A stretch of 38,768 nucleotides of DNA from positions 1 to 38,768 of the forward strand of contig JAUSAU010000108.1 of assembly GCA_030652345.1 (NCBI GenBank). The letters run 5' to 3'. How positions within the stretch are numbered: position 1 is the stretch's first letter; every line of letters begins with the position of its first letter. The translations under genes were made by a program, and so were the position numbers. This document shows positions 26,716-34,869 of this stretch, piece after piece. The notes under the pieces were generated by a model. The model did not search any database. It worked only from the letters and a program-made list of their open reading frames with translations, and was not told where the DNA came from. Source of the stretch: Coriobacteriia bacterium. GTDB taxonomy: Bacteria > Actinomycetota > Coriobacteriia > Anaerosomatales > PALSA-660.

Positions 26716-27236
26716 CGCGCACCTCCCGCCGCGCGACCGGCCTCGGCTGCGCGTGCGCGTGCGACGCGCTGATTCGCATGACAGATCGCGGCAGCGAGTG
26801 CATCCGCCGCGTGGTCGGGCTCGGGATCGTGGTCCAGCGCGAGGATTGTCCGGACCATGTACGTGATCTGGCGCTTGTCGGCGGTGCCGCTCCCGACCAC
26901 GGCGAGTTTGATCTCGCCCGGGCCGTACTCGCCCACGGTCAGCCGCGCATCGGCGGCGGCCACGAGGGCCGCACCGCGCGCCTGGCCGGTGGCCATCGCC
27001 GTCTGTACGTTGCGGTTGAAGTAAATGTTCTCGAACGCCGCCTCTGCAGGCGAGAACCGGGCGATGACGCCGGCGAGGCCGTCGTGCACGGCTTTGCAGC
27101 GCCCGGCCGTATCGTCAGCCGCGACGGTGCGGATACACCCGTACCCCAGGCAGCGGAAGCGCGCTCCGTCGGTCTCGACGACGCCCCATCCGGTGTTCGC
27201 GAGGCCCGGGTCGACACCCAGGATGATGACGGACAC
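26712..27236 (-). CDS. ruvC: Holliday junction resolvase RuvC
   Basis: The 174-residue endonuclease cuts four-way junctions symmetrically. Acidic active-site residues are D9 (GVDPGLANTGWG), E69 (AAFENIYF) and the pair D141/D145 (PDHAADALAAAICH). Start: GTG 27236, with GAGGGGG about 5 nt upstream; a TTG at 27260 is in frame but would add a non-conserved leader. It overlaps the ruvA start by 4 nt. A good promoter with a perfect LexA box stands just upstream, so the operon should be SOS-induced. Confidence 0.97.
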   Translation of the reverse strand: MSVIILGVDPGLANTGWGVVETDGARFRCLGYGCIRTVAADDTAGRCKAVHDGLAGVIARFSPAEAAFENIYFNRNVQTAMATGQARGAALVAAADARLTVGEYGPGEIKLAVVGSGTADKRQITYMVRTILALDHDPEPDHAADALAAAICHANQRVARARAAEAGRAAGGAR

Positions 27237-27261
27237 CGGGCCCCCTCGCTTCGTCGCCAAT

Positions 27262-27275
27262 CGAACGTATGTTCA
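27262..27275 (-). promoter_or_regulatory. LexA (SOS) box of the ruvCAB operon
   Basis: The sequence CGAACGTATGTTCA contains GAAC-N4-GTTC with perfect dyad symmetry, the consensus of Gram-positive and actinobacterial LexA operators. It covers the predicted transcript start (about 27268) just downstream of the -10, and ends 25 nt before the ruvC GTG. A repressor bound here would block initiation. I did not find another GAAC-N4-GTTC in the parts of the window I checked. Confidence 0.85.
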
Positions 27276-27303
27276 GTGTACGCGACGGCTCCGACACGCG
27301 CAA
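27275..27303 (-). promoter_or_regulatory. Promoter of ruvCAB
   Basis: On the minus strand, TTGCGC (27298-27303) and TACACT (27275-27280) are separated by exactly 17 nt, a good match to the housekeeping sigma consensus. The LexA box begins at the last base of the -10. The yebC terminator tract ends within the same stretch, so the two transcription units abut. Confidence 0.7.
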
Positions 27304-27340
27304 AAGGAAACGGGATGCCCGCTTCAGCGCAGGCATCCCG
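27302..27340 (-). terminator. Intrinsic terminator after yebC
   Basis: Nine-bp arms CGGGATGCC (27311-27319) and GGCATCCCG (27332-27340) enclose a loop with a further CGC/GCG inner stem. Read on the minus strand, the stem is followed by TTTCCTTTTG. It begins 26 nt after the yebC stop and is the clearest intrinsic terminator in the window. It keeps yebC transcription from entering the SOS-controlled ruv operon. Confidence 0.88.
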
Positions 27341-27366
27341 TCGGGACGATTCGGGCGAACGCGAGT

Positions 27367-28122
27367 CTATGCGTCGAGTGCTGCCGCCAGCTCCTCGGTC
27401 ATCTCCATGTTGTGATAGACGTCCTGGACGTCGTCGCTCTCCTCGAGCACGTCGATGAGGCGGAACACCTTCTTGGCGGTCTCGGCCGTCACCGCCGCGG
27501 GTGTCGTCGGGCGCATGCTGAGCTCGGCGCCCTTGACCTCGATGCCGGCCGCCTCCAGCGCGGTCTTGACCGCCATCATGTCGTTCGCGGCGGTCACCAC
27601 CACGAACTCCTCGTCGTTGTCCTCGAGGTCCTCGCCGCCCGCCTCCATGACGGCCATGAGCAACTCCTCCTCGTCCGGAGCGCCGCTCTTCTCGATGAGG
27701 ATCTCGCCGCGGCGCTCGAACTGGAACGCCACCGAACCGGTCGCGCCGAGGGAGCCGCCGGCACGCGTGAACGCGGCGCGCACATCGGCAGCGGTACGGT
27801 TGCGGTTGTCGGTGAGCGCCTCGACATACACCGCGACGCCACCGGAGCCGTAGCCCTCGTAGATGACGACCTCGTAGTTGGCGCCGGCGCCGGCGCTGAA
27901 CGCCTTGTCGATCGCTGTCTGGATCTTGTCCTTGGGCAGCGAATACGACTTCGCCTTCGCGATGGCCGCTGCCAGCGAGGCGTTGTTCTCGGGATTCGCG
28001 TCGCCCCCCGTCCTGGCGGCGACGGTGATGATGCGGCTGAGCTTGGAGAACAGAGCCGAGCGCTTCGCGTCCTGGGCGCCCTTACGGTGCTTGGTGGTGG
28101 CCCATTTCGAGTGACCGGACAT
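27367..28122 (-). CDS. yebC: YebC/TACO1-family protein
   Basis: The 251-residue protein begins MSGHSKWATTKHRKGAQDAKR, the invariant start of this family. YEGYGSGGVAVYVEALTDNRNRT near residue 95 and VAFQFERRGEILI are also standard. YebC proteins bind DNA or help ribosomes pass proline stretches, depending on the subgroup; I cannot assign the subgroup from this sequence. Start: ATG 28122, with AAGAAAGG 8 nt upstream. It lies between pdxT (129 nt upstream) and ruvC, its normal neighbours in many bacteria. Confidence 0.96.
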   Translation of the reverse strand: MSGHSKWATTKHRKGAQDAKRSALFSKLSRIITVAARTGGDANPENNASLAAAIAKAKSYSLPKDKIQTAIDKAFSAGAGANYEVVIYEGYGSGGVAVYVEALTDNRNRTAADVRAAFTRAGGSLGATGSVAFQFERRGEILIEKSGAPDEEELLMAVMEAGGEDLEDNDEEFVVVTAANDMMAVKTALEAAGIEVKGAELSMRPTTPAAVTAETAKKVFRLIDVLEESDDVQDVYHNMEMTEELAAALDA

Positions 28123-28251
28123 GCGTCACGTACCTTTCTTTCGCGCGCACGGATGCGCGGGGAACGACCGCAGGTAAGGATACCCGATTCGGACGCGATG
28201 AGCGTGTGGCGGCGACGCAGCGCACCCCGCCAAGGCGCCGGCGAGCCTTCC

Positions 28252-28836
28252 CTAGACCCGCGGCGCTCCCACGACCTCTTCGACGAAGTAGCGGTGGAAG
28301 CGCGGGTCGCCGGTCAGCTCCGGGTGGAACGTGGTCGCGAGCAGGTCGCCCTGGCGGGCGGCGACGATGCGGCCATCGTGGCGCGCGATCGCCTCGACAC
28401 CCGCTCCGACCTGCTCGATCCACGGCGCACGGATGAACACACCCCGGAACTCCCCGTCGATGCCGCTGACATGCAGATCGGCCTCGAACGAATCGACCTG
28501 CCGACCGTATGCGTTGCGGCGCACCGCGATGTCCATCAGGGAGAGCGAGCGCTGATCGGGCAGCGCATCCAGGACGGTACGCGCGATCAGTATCGCCCCG
28601 GCGCACGTTCCCCACACCGCCATGCCCGCGCCATACTGCTGGGCGACCGCATCGTAGAAGCCGTAGGTGTCCATGAGCTTCCCGATCGCAGTGGACTCCC
28701 CGCCCGGGATGATGAGCCCGACGCAGCCGTCGAGCTGGTCAGGCAGGCGCACGGGAACAGCCTCGACGCCGAGCGCCTCGAGCGAGACGATGTGCTCCCG
28801 GAAGGCGCCCTGGAGTGCGAGTACGCCGATCCTCAC
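28252..28836 (-). CDS. pdxT: Pyridoxal 5'-phosphate synthase glutaminase subunit
   Basis: The 194-residue glutaminase hydrolyses glutamine and passes ammonia to PdxS. The triad is C78 (WGTCAGAILIA), H171 and E173 (FHPELTGD), and the GGES motif is at 45-48. Start: GTG 28836, 1 nt after the pdxS stop codon, giving the usual MRIGVLALQGAF beginning. The two proteins form a 12+12 complex in the cytoplasm. Confidence 0.97.
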   Translation of the reverse strand: MRIGVLALQGAFREHIVSLEALGVEAVPVRLPDQLDGCVGLIIPGGESTAIGKLMDTYGFYDAVAQQYGAGMAVWGTCAGAILIARTVLDALPDQRSLSLMDIAVRRNAYGRQVDSFEADLHVSGIDGEFRGVFIRAPWIEQVGAGVEAIARHDGRIVAARQGDLLATTFHPELTGDPRFHRYFVEEVVGAPRV

Positions 28837-28837
28837 G

Positions 28838-29731
28838 CTACCAGCCACGCTCCTGCATGCGCTCTGCGGCCGGGATGTCGGAGATGTTGATGCCGACCAT
28901 CGCCTCGCCGAGGTTGCGTGACACCTTCGCGATGATGTCCGCGTCCTCGAAGTGCGTCGTCGCCTCGACGATCGCCTTCGCGCGCTTCGCCGGATCGCCG
29001 GACTTGAAGATGCCGGAACCGACGAACACGCCGTCACACCCGAGCTGCATCATGAGGGCGGCGTCGGACGGAGTGGCGATCCCTCCCGCGGAGAAGTTCA
29101 CGACGGGAAGCTTGCCGTTCTCGGCGACCCACTTCACGAGCTCGTACGGGGCCTGAAGGTCCTTCGCCGCAGCGAAGAGCTGCTCACCGCGAAGCCCCTT
29201 GAGCCACGCGATCTCGTCAGACACCGAGCGGATGTGGCGCACGGCTTCCACGACGTTGCCGGTGCCCGGCTCGCCCTTGGTCCGGACCATCGCGGCACCT
29301 TCGCCGATGCGGCGGAGCGCCTCGCCCAGATTGCGGCAGCCGCAGACGAACGGGACGTTGAAGTCCCACTTGTTGACGTGGTGCTCCTCGTCGACCGGGG
29401 TGAGGACCTCTGACTCGTCGATATAGTCGACTCCGAGTGACTGCAGGACCTGCGCCTCGACGAAGTGGCCGATGCGGCACTTCGCCATGACCGGGATCGA
29501 CACCGAGCCCACGATCGACTCGACGATGGTTGGGTCGGCCATGCGGGCCACGCCGCCGGCGGCGCGGATGTCGGCGGGGACGCGCTCGAGCGCCATGACG
29601 GCGACCGCGCCGGCGTCCTCGGCGATCTTGGCCTGCTCGGCGGTCACGACGTCCATGATGACGCCGCCCTTCAGCATCTCGGCGAGGCCGGTCTTGACGC
29701 GCAGGGTGCCGATCGCGGTGCTGTCAGCCAT
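28838..29731 (-). CDS. pdxS: Pyridoxal 5'-phosphate synthase lyase subunit
   Basis: The 297-residue TIM-barrel enzyme builds PLP from ribose 5-phosphate, glyceraldehyde 3-phosphate and ammonia. D27 ([11 protein letters not shown]) and K84 ([10 protein letters not shown]) are the conserved active-site residues; [18 protein letters not shown] and [17 protein letters not shown] are family signatures. Start: ATG 29731, with AAGGAG 10 nt upstream. It is the first gene of the pdxS-pdxT pair and has the best-matching promoter of the region upstream. Confidence 0.98.
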   Translation of the reverse strand: MADSTAIGTLRVKTGLAEMLKGGVIMDVVTAEQAKIAEDAGAVAVMALERVPADIRAAGGVARMADPTIVESIVGSVSIPVMAKCRIGHFVEAQVLQSLGVDYIDESEVLTPVDEEHHVNKWDFNVPFVCGCRNLGEALRRIGEGAAMVRTKGEPGTGNVVEAVRHIRSVSDEIAWLKGLRGEQLFAAAKDLQAPYELVKWVAENGKLPVVNFSAGGIATPSDAALMMQLGCDGVFVGSGIFKSGDPAKRAKAIVEATTHFEDADIIAKVSRNLGEAMVGINISDIPAAERMQERGW

Positions 29732-29817
29732 GGGATCCGTGCTCCTTCTGTTCTCGTATCGCATGCGAACGGATGGTTGTCATCCCGCTCGCGCAGGTGC
29801 GGTTCAGCGGAGACGTA

Positions 29818-29846
29818 AGTCTACCCTCGCCTGACATACCCAACAA
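29818..29846 (-). promoter_or_regulatory. Promoter of pdxS-pdxT
   Basis: On the minus strand, TTGTTG (29841-29846) and TAGACT (29818-29823) are 17 nt apart. Transcription should start near 29811, leaving an 80-nt leader before the pdxS ATG. No MocR/PdxR-type direct repeats or known riboswitch core were seen in that leader. Confidence 0.6.
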
Positions 29847-29914
29847 CCCATCGTGATGGTGCGGAATGCGCCATTCGGACCCGACAACAGGTCGAGCTGA
29901 CCGGCGGGCGCCGT

Positions 29915-30964
29915 CTAGCGCATCTGGATGTTCTGGTCGTTGGCGATGACCTGGAACCACGTCTGACCCGGGGCCAACTTGATCGCACTCCCGTCGGGAG
30001 CGCGGAATACCGGCGGAGCGTCGGTCCCTGCCTCCCACGTGCCGTCGAACCGCTGCCCGCCTCGGAAGACGGATGCTCGCCCCGTGCCCTTCAGGATGAT
30101 CTCCAAGGCTCGCGTGCCGAGCGCATCGTGCATCGCACTCGTCCTGACCTGCGCCCACATGACGACCACGTTCGTCGCCCGGTACTGTGCACCTGAGGCC
30201 TTGTCGACGTGCGCCTTGCCGTTGTTGGAGCGGGCATAGGCCCTCGACACCGCGTCGTACTTCCACTGGACCTTGTTGCCGGGCGCGAACGGCACCGTCA
30301 GCAGCGTCACGGAGGGCGTCGCCACAGCGGCCGAGCGCGTGAAGGCGAGGCCCGTTATCTCGAGCGTCGCGGGATACTTGCGCTTGGCTGTGGCCGCCGA
30401 CCGGATCTTCGTCACGTCGACAAACATGTTGTGGGGCGCGGCCCGGTCCTTCCCGCGCCAGTACGACGCGGGATTGAAGAACTGGTCCATGTCGTCGTAG
30501 AGGTCCCGCTTGGCAAACTCCTTCATGACTTCCTTGTTGCCGCCGACGTGCGCGAACAGCGCACGGTACTGCGGCACGATGTAGAAGTCGGAAGCGCGTG
30601 CGGAACGAACGGGCGCGACCTGCTTGGGCGCCTTGGAATGGAAGAGCGCGTTGAACCGGGTGATGCCACCCTCGGTCACCGTCTCGTAGATCACGTCGGC
30701 CTGGTCGAGGTTGACCTGAGGCCGTGCAGCAGCGGAGTTCTCGACCTTGACCGAGACGACGCGCACCTTGACCGCGTCAGCGGAGGGCGCGTCGAGGCCG
30801 GTCAGCGGCCAGCGAGGGGCTACGGCCGGCTTGGGGATCGCACGCTCGGCGGTAGCCCGGGGCCAGACGGAAACGAGGACCTTGGGTGCCGAACAGCCTG
30901 CGCTACCGGCTGCGAGGGCCGCGAGAACGACCAATGCGACGAGGGGCAGTGTGCGCGACCGCAT
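29915..30964 (-). CDS. DUF3048 (YerB-family) lipoprotein
   Basis: The 349-residue protein starts at ATG 30964, with AGGGAA upstream. It has a lipoprotein signal peptide (MRSRTLPLVALVVLAALAAGSAGC; lipobox S-A-G-C with Cys at 24). The mature part has DUF3048 hallmarks: VKVENSAAARPQVNLDQADVIYETVTEGGITRFNALFHSK, PVRSARASDFYIV and AHVGG, then the C-terminal domain with RATNVVVMWAQV, GTGRASVFRGGQRFDGTW and WFQVI. The function of the family is unknown; it is anchored on the outer face of the membrane. A TATGCT at 31008-31013 on the minus strand is a likely -10. Lgt, which lipidates such proteins, is encoded 0.4 kb away. Confidence 0.9.
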   Translation of the reverse strand: MRSRTLPLVALVVLAALAAGSAGCSAPKVLVSVWPRATAERAIPKPAVAPRWPLTGLDAPSADAVKVRVVSVKVENSAAARPQVNLDQADVIYETVTEGGITRFNALFHSKAPKQVAPVRSARASDFYIVPQYRALFAHVGGNKEVMKEFAKRDLYDDMDQFFNPASYWRGKDRAAPHNMFVDVTKIRSAATAKRKYPATLEITGLAFTRSAAVATPSVTLLTVPFAPGNKVQWKYDAVSRAYARSNNGKAHVDKASGAQYRATNVVVMWAQVRTSAMHDALGTRALEIILKGTGRASVFRGGQRFDGTWEAGTDAPPVFRAPDGSAIKLAPGQTWFQVIANDQNIQMR

Positions 30965-31134
30965 ACGGCGTTCCCTGTACCTTTCGTCGAGTTCCGGCTC
31001 CGGCCCGAAGCATAGCACGCGGTCGAACGGACCCTTTCTCGCCCGGAATCCCACGTCCGGCCCGCAGGCACGCCGTTCATCGCCCCGAGCCGTCGCCCCG
31101 GACTCTCCCGCCCGTGTAGACTGACACCACAACG

Positions 31135-31389
31135 GTGAAAGCGGCGGACCCGACGATGACGTGCTACCTCCTCCACGTGATGGAAGACCCCGACCGGGAC
31201 GCCTACCGCGACCCGGACCTCAAGGATGTCGTCGGACTCATGCCGAAGTTCTTCTGCGCGCAGTGCCAGCCCATCCGCGCGATCGTGGCCTCGGATGCGG
31301 TGCGGTGCATGCATCGGACCGGCCCGTGCTGGAAGCCCGCGGATCGCGTCTGTGCCGATCAGGAATCCGCTGACGCTCCCCCGGCCTGA
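31135..31389 (+). CDS. Small Cys-rich protein, unknown
   Basis: A protein of 84 residues from GTG 31135, or 77 from ATG 31156 (MTCYLLHVMEDPDRDAY). Third codon positions are almost all G or C on this strand and frame, which supports it as a real gene. Cysteines occur as CAQC, RCMHRTGPC and VCADQ, enough for a small zinc or Fe-S site. No ribosome site is clear for either start; TAGACT at 31117-31122 is a possible -10. Its 3' end overlaps the lgt 3' end on the opposite strand by 31 nt. Nothing I recognise in a family sense. Confidence 0.55.
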   Translation: MKAADPTMTCYLLHVMEDPDRDAYRDPDLKDVVGLMPKFFCAQCQPIRAIVASDAVRCMHRTGPCWKPADRVCADQESADAPPA

Positions 31390-32183
31390 GCCGCACTCGC
31401 CCGACCCCGCGTGCGTGCGCGCCACACCAGCCAGATACCGAGAGCGACCATCGGTACGCTCAGTACCTGCCCCATCGTGACGGCGCCGGCGACGAAGCCG
31501 ACCTGGATGTCGGGCTCGCGGAAGAACTCGACGAAGATGCGGAATACGCCGTAGAGGCCCACGAGCCACCCGAACAGCTCTCCGTCGGGCCGCCGGGTGC
31601 GCGCCAGCAGCAGCATGACCACCAGCAGAACGACCCCTTCGAGTCCCGCCTCGTAGAGCTGTGACGGATGTCTCGGCACGGGGCCTGCCCCGGGGAAGAC
31701 GACGCCCCACGGCACGCTCGTGGTGCGTCCCCACAACTCGCCGTTGACGAAGTTCGCGAGCCGCCCGAGAAGCAAGCCGAGCGGGACACCCGCCGCGCCC
31801 GCGTCACACAACCGCAGGAACGACACACCCGAGCGACGCGAGACCCAGATGGCGGCGAGCAGTATCCCTGCGAGAGCGCCGTGGAACGACATGCCGCCGT
31901 CCCAGAGCGCGAAGACCCTGAGCGGCTCGCGAAGATACGCGCCCGCCCCGTAGACGAGGACGTAGCCAAGGCGCCCACCTGCGATGACTCCGATGACCGA
32001 CGCGAGGATCGCGTCGGTGCGCCCGTCGGGCCCGAGGCCCATCTCCCACCGCTCGTCGACGACCTTGAGCATCCACCACGCGAACAGGAAGCCGACGAGG
32101 TAGGCGAGTCCGTACCAGCGCACGGCGACCGGCCCGAGGTGGAACGCCACCGGGTCGATGGGCGGGAAGGCGAACGCGGCCAC
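31359..32183 (-). CDS. lgt: Prolipoprotein diacylglyceryl transferase
   Basis: The 274-residue integral membrane enzyme adds diacylglycerol to the lipobox cysteine of lipoproteins. Conserved residues are visible: H101 (SFHGALAG), R141 in the signature GRLANFVNGELWGR (140-153), and HPSQLYEAG near 170. It has about seven transmembrane helices. Start: GTG 32183, with a modest GAGGCG upstream. It follows lemA by 36 nt on the same strand. Confidence 0.97.
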   Translation of the reverse strand: MAAFAFPPIDPVAFHLGPVAVRWYGLAYLVGFLFAWWMLKVVDERWEMGLGPDGRTDAILASVIGVIAGGRLGYVLVYGAGAYLREPLRVFALWDGGMSFHGALAGILLAAIWVSRRSGVSFLRLCDAGAAGVPLGLLLGRLANFVNGELWGRTTSVPWGVVFPGAGPVPRHPSQLYEAGLEGVVLLVVMLLLARTRRPDGELFGWLVGLYGVFRIFVEFFREPDIQVGFVAGAVTMGQVLSVPMVALGIWLVWRARTRGRASAAQAGGASADS

Positions 32184-32219
32184 GGACGCCTCGTCTCAGG
32201 AAGGGTGCGGTGCGGCGGC

Positions 32220-32792
32220 CTAGAACTGGACCTTGACCGGCTCCTTGGCGACAGCCTCGATCTCGAAGTAGACCCGCTCGGTGAAACCGAACATGCCCGC
32301 AATGAGGTTGGCCGGGAACTGCTGGACGGCCATGTTGTAGCTCATGACCGAGTCGTTGAAGAACTGACGGGCGTAGGCGATCTTGCCCTCGGTCCCGCCG
32401 AGCTCCTCCTGAAGCATGAGGAAACTCTGGTTCGCCTTGAGATCCGGATACGCCTCGGCCAGGGCGAAGAGCGACTTCAGCGTATCGGTCAGCACGTTCT
32501 CGGCCTTGCTCTGCGCGTCGACGCCGGTGGCCGACATCGCCGCGCTGCGCGCCTGGATCACCTTCTCAAGGGTCTCCGTCTCGTGGGCGGCGTAGCCCTT
32601 GACGGTCTCCACGAGGTTCGGGATGAGGTCGTAGCGCCGACGCAGCTGGACGTCGATCTGGGACCAGGCGTTGTCGACGCGGCTACGCAGGGTGACGAGG
32701 CGGTTGTAGAGCCCGATGACCAGGGCGGCCACGACGATCAGCACGAGCACGACGGCGCCGCCGCAGATCACGAACAGCAGGCCAGAGAACAT
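32220..32792 (-). CDS. lemA: LemA-family protein
   Basis: The 190-residue protein has an N-terminal transmembrane helix (about residues 3-27) with a short outer end, then LYNRLVTLRSRVDNAWSQIDVQLRRRYDLIPNLVETVKGYAAHE, the LemA signature. The rest is a long helical bundle ending with ARQFFNDSVMSYN. Membrane-associated; a precise function is not established for the family. Start: ATG 32792, with AAGGAGGAG 6 nt upstream. In many genomes lemA is beside a TPM/YgcG gene or an M48 peptidase, but neither is adjacent here. Confidence 0.95.
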   Translation of the reverse strand: MFSGLLFVICGGAVVLVLIVVAALVIGLYNRLVTLRSRVDNAWSQIDVQLRRRYDLIPNLVETVKGYAAHETETLEKVIQARSAAMSATGVDAQSKAENVLTDTLKSLFALAEAYPDLKANQSFLMLQEELGGTEGKIAYARQFFNDSVMSYNMAVQQFPANLIAGMFGFTERVYFEIEAVAKEPVKVQF

Positions 32793-32925
32793 CGACGTCT
32801 CCTCCTTCGCGGGCACCGCCCGCACCGGGGCTCCATGCGGCCGGGAATGAGAGGCCGCGGGGACTAGGATACAGTACCGGGGAGCGTGGACACCCCCGCG
32901 AGGACCCGCACCGCCAAGGAGACGC

Positions 32926-33627
32926 ATGTTCCCGCTGCGCGACGACAACCCGACCTCGCGCCCGTCGTGGATGACCTGGGCGCTGATCGCCGCCAATCTC
33001 GGCGTCTTCGGCTACCAGGTGTACCTGCTGGTGACCGCGGGGCCCGCCGCCTCCGATGCGTTCCTGGTGCGCTGGGCGTTCAACCCGGCGCATCTGGCCG
33101 CTGCGCCCTTCTCCCCCGCGGCCTGGCTCACGGTACTCACGTCGCTGTTCATGCACGCCGGTTTCGTGCATGTCGGCGGCAACATGCTCTATCTGTGGAT
33201 CTTCGGTAACAACATCGAGGACCGGCTGGGGCCGTGGCGATTCCTGGCGTTCTACATCGCGTGCGGACTCGTGGCGACCGCCGCGCAGACCGCCGTCACC
33301 GGATTCGTCGATGTCCCCAACGTCGGTGCGTCGGGTGCGGTCGCGGGAGTCCTGGGCGCCTACCTGCTGCTCTACCCGAGGGCCCGGGTGCTCACGGCGA
33401 TCTTCATCGTGATCATCGTCGAGCTCGCATCGCTGCCGGCGTGGCTTGTGATCGCCGTGTGGTTCGGCCTGCAGCTCGCCTCCGGGCTGGCCAGCATCGG
33501 GCCGGCCGCGCAACTCGGCGGGGTCGCGTATTTCGCGCACGTCGGGGGGTTCCTGAGCGGAGTCCTGCTGATCGTGCCCGCATGGTGGAACGATCGCCGC
33601 AGCACGCGCTTCAGGTCATGGAGCTGA
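32926..33627 (+). CDS. Rhomboid-family intramembrane serine protease
   Basis: The 233-residue protein has six transmembrane segments. The catalytic Ser is S136 in GASGAVAG and the His is H205 in AHVGGFLSG; N86 in HVGGNMLYLWIFGNNIED completes the usual oxyanion region. Family members cut substrates within or near membranes. Start: ATG 32926, with AAGGAG 5 nt upstream. It is divergent from lemA and converges with the zinc-ribbon gene 12 nt downstream. Confidence 0.94.
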   Translation: MFPLRDDNPTSRPSWMTWALIAANLGVFGYQVYLLVTAGPAASDAFLVRWAFNPAHLAAAPFSPAAWLTVLTSLFMHAGFVHVGGNMLYLWIFGNNIEDRLGPWRFLAFYIACGLVATAAQTAVTGFVDVPNVGASGAVAGVLGAYLLLYPRARVLTAIFIVIIVELASLPAWLVIAVWFGLQLASGLASIGPAAQLGGVAYFAHVGGFLSGVLLIVPAWWNDRRSTRFRSWS

Positions 33628-33639
33628 CCGCGACCCGCC

Positions 33640-34017
33640 CTACCGCACCTCGTGGGCGTCGATCTCGGTGAGCATGTCGTCCAGACTGCACACACCATCG
33701 AGCTCGCGTCTGAAGTACTCGCAGTAGCTCTCGATGCGCTCGTCCGTATCGGCGGTGCGCATGACCTGCGGCACCGACGACGCATCACGCCGGAGGGTGA
33801 TGAGGTGTGGCTCGGCGCCGTCGATCTGGACCCAGGCCTCGTCCAGCGTGGCGAGCAGCGCGTGCGGGACCTGTGCGGACATGGTGACGCGCGCACCACA
33901 GCGCGGACAGATGAACATCACTTCGACGTCGCTACCGCTGCGCACCACGATGGAGTCGATGTCCTCGAGGCCCACCTCGACAGAACCGTCGGACGGACAC
34001 CATATCGAGAACTCCAT
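33640..34017 (-). CDS. Small CxxC protein, unknown function
   Basis: The 125-residue protein has C7 in IWCPSDG and C37-P-R-C40 in MFICPRCGARV, a probable metal-binding ribbon, followed by a helical domain with paired acidic residues (IESYCEYFRRELDG). Start: ATG 34017, with GGAGGT 7 nt upstream; a GTG at 34026 overlaps that site and is less likely. TAGAAT stands 34 nt upstream. I do not recognise the family. Confidence 0.65.
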   Translation of the reverse strand: MEFSIWCPSDGSVEVGLEDIDSIVVRSGSDVEVMFICPRCGARVTMSAQVPHALLATLDEAWVQIDGAEPHLITLRRDASSVPQVMRTADTDERIESYCEYFRRELDGVCSLDDMLTEIDAHEVR

Positions 34018-34050
34018 CGCGATCACCTCCGGGGTCGCGGGCCTGTCACG

Positions 34051-34056
34051 ATTCTA
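34051..34056 (-). promoter_or_regulatory. Probable -10 of the CxxC protein gene
   Basis: TAGAAT on the minus strand is 34 nt before the ATG at 34017 with an SD between. The hexamer 17 nt upstream is TCGGCA, weakly like a -35. Confidence 0.4.
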
Positions 34057-34148
34057 CCCCCGTGCGAAACGCGTGCCGAGTGCTCCGGCACACATCCCCG
34101 GCCTGCGATGCCGGACGGTCGGTGAGCGGTCGGATCCGGGCCCTCTGC

Positions 34149-34154
34149 TATCCT
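34149..34154 (+). promoter_or_regulatory. Probable -10 of leaderless azlC transcript
   Basis: TATCCT is followed by 7 nt (CACCCGC) and the azlC ATG at 34162. There is no Shine-Dalgarno sequence between them. This matches the arrangement seen upstream of tgt and recJ. Confidence 0.45.
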
Positions 34155-34161
34155 CACCCGC

Positions 34162-34869
34162 ATGTCAGCGACAGAGCCCGCGGCCACCGACGCCGCCTCC
34201 CCGTCGGCGCGCTTTATGCGCGGAGTCCGACTCGGGCTGCCCGTCTTCCTCGGCTACGTCCCCGTCGGCGCCGCCTTCGGACTCGCCGCCGTTTCCATCG
34301 GATTCTCAGCCACGCAGACGACCGCGTGTTCCGCCCTCGTCTTCGCCGGTGCGGGGCAGTTCATAGCCGTGAACGCACTCCGCTCCGGGGACGGCGCGAT
34401 CGCGGCCCTCATCGCCACAGGCGTCGTGAACCTGCGGCATCTGCTCTTCTCCGCCACGCTCGCTCCGCACCTGCGCGGCGTCGACCGGCCCACACAGGCC
34501 CTGCTCGCCTTCACGCTGACCGACGAGGTCTTCGCGGTGAACATCAGCGACCTGCGAGCCGGCCGTGCGGACAGGTACTCCATGCTGGGCGTCGGCGTCA
34601 TCTCATGGACGGGCTGGCTTCTGGGGACCGTCATCGGCGCCCTCGCCGGTGCGGCCATCGGCGACCCGTCGAAATGGGGCGTCGAGTTCGCGATGTCGGC
34701 CATGTTCGTCGCGCTGCTCGTCGGTCAGATCACGGGCCGCAGGGAGATCGTCGCGGCAGCGCTGGCCGCCGGTCTCGCACTCGCGCTCACCATGGTGCTC
34801 CCGGGCATGTGGCCCGTCGTCGTCGGCGCGATCGTGGCCGCCACCATCATGACGGCGGTCTCGCGATGA
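34162..34869 (+). CDS. azlC: Branched-chain amino acid exporter large subunit
   Basis: The 235-residue integral membrane protein begins with a soluble lead, then RLGLPVFLGYVPVGAAFGLAA, the AzlC signature. FAGAGQFIAVNAL and NLRHLLFSATLAPHL match the family closely. It works with AzlD to export valine, leucine, isoleucine or their analogues. Start: ATG 34162, possibly leaderless. Its stop overlaps the azlD start as ATGA. Confidence 0.94.
   Translation: MSATEPAATDAASPSARFMRGVRLGLPVFLGYVPVGAAFGLAAVSIGFSATQTTACSALVFAGAGQFIAVNALRSGDGAIAALIATGVVNLRHLLFSATLAPHLRGVDRPTQALLAFTLTDEVFAVNISDLRAGRADRYSMLGVGVISWTGWLLGTVIGALAGAAIGDPSKWGVEFAMSAMFVALLVGQITGRREIVAAALAAGLALALTMVLPGMWPVVVGAIVAATIMTAVSR

Noticed and set aside
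29732..29914. Short hairpin GAATG-CGC-CATTC near 29866 as a DUF3048 terminator
   Set aside because: A 5-bp stem with a 3-nt loop and no U-run is not convincing.
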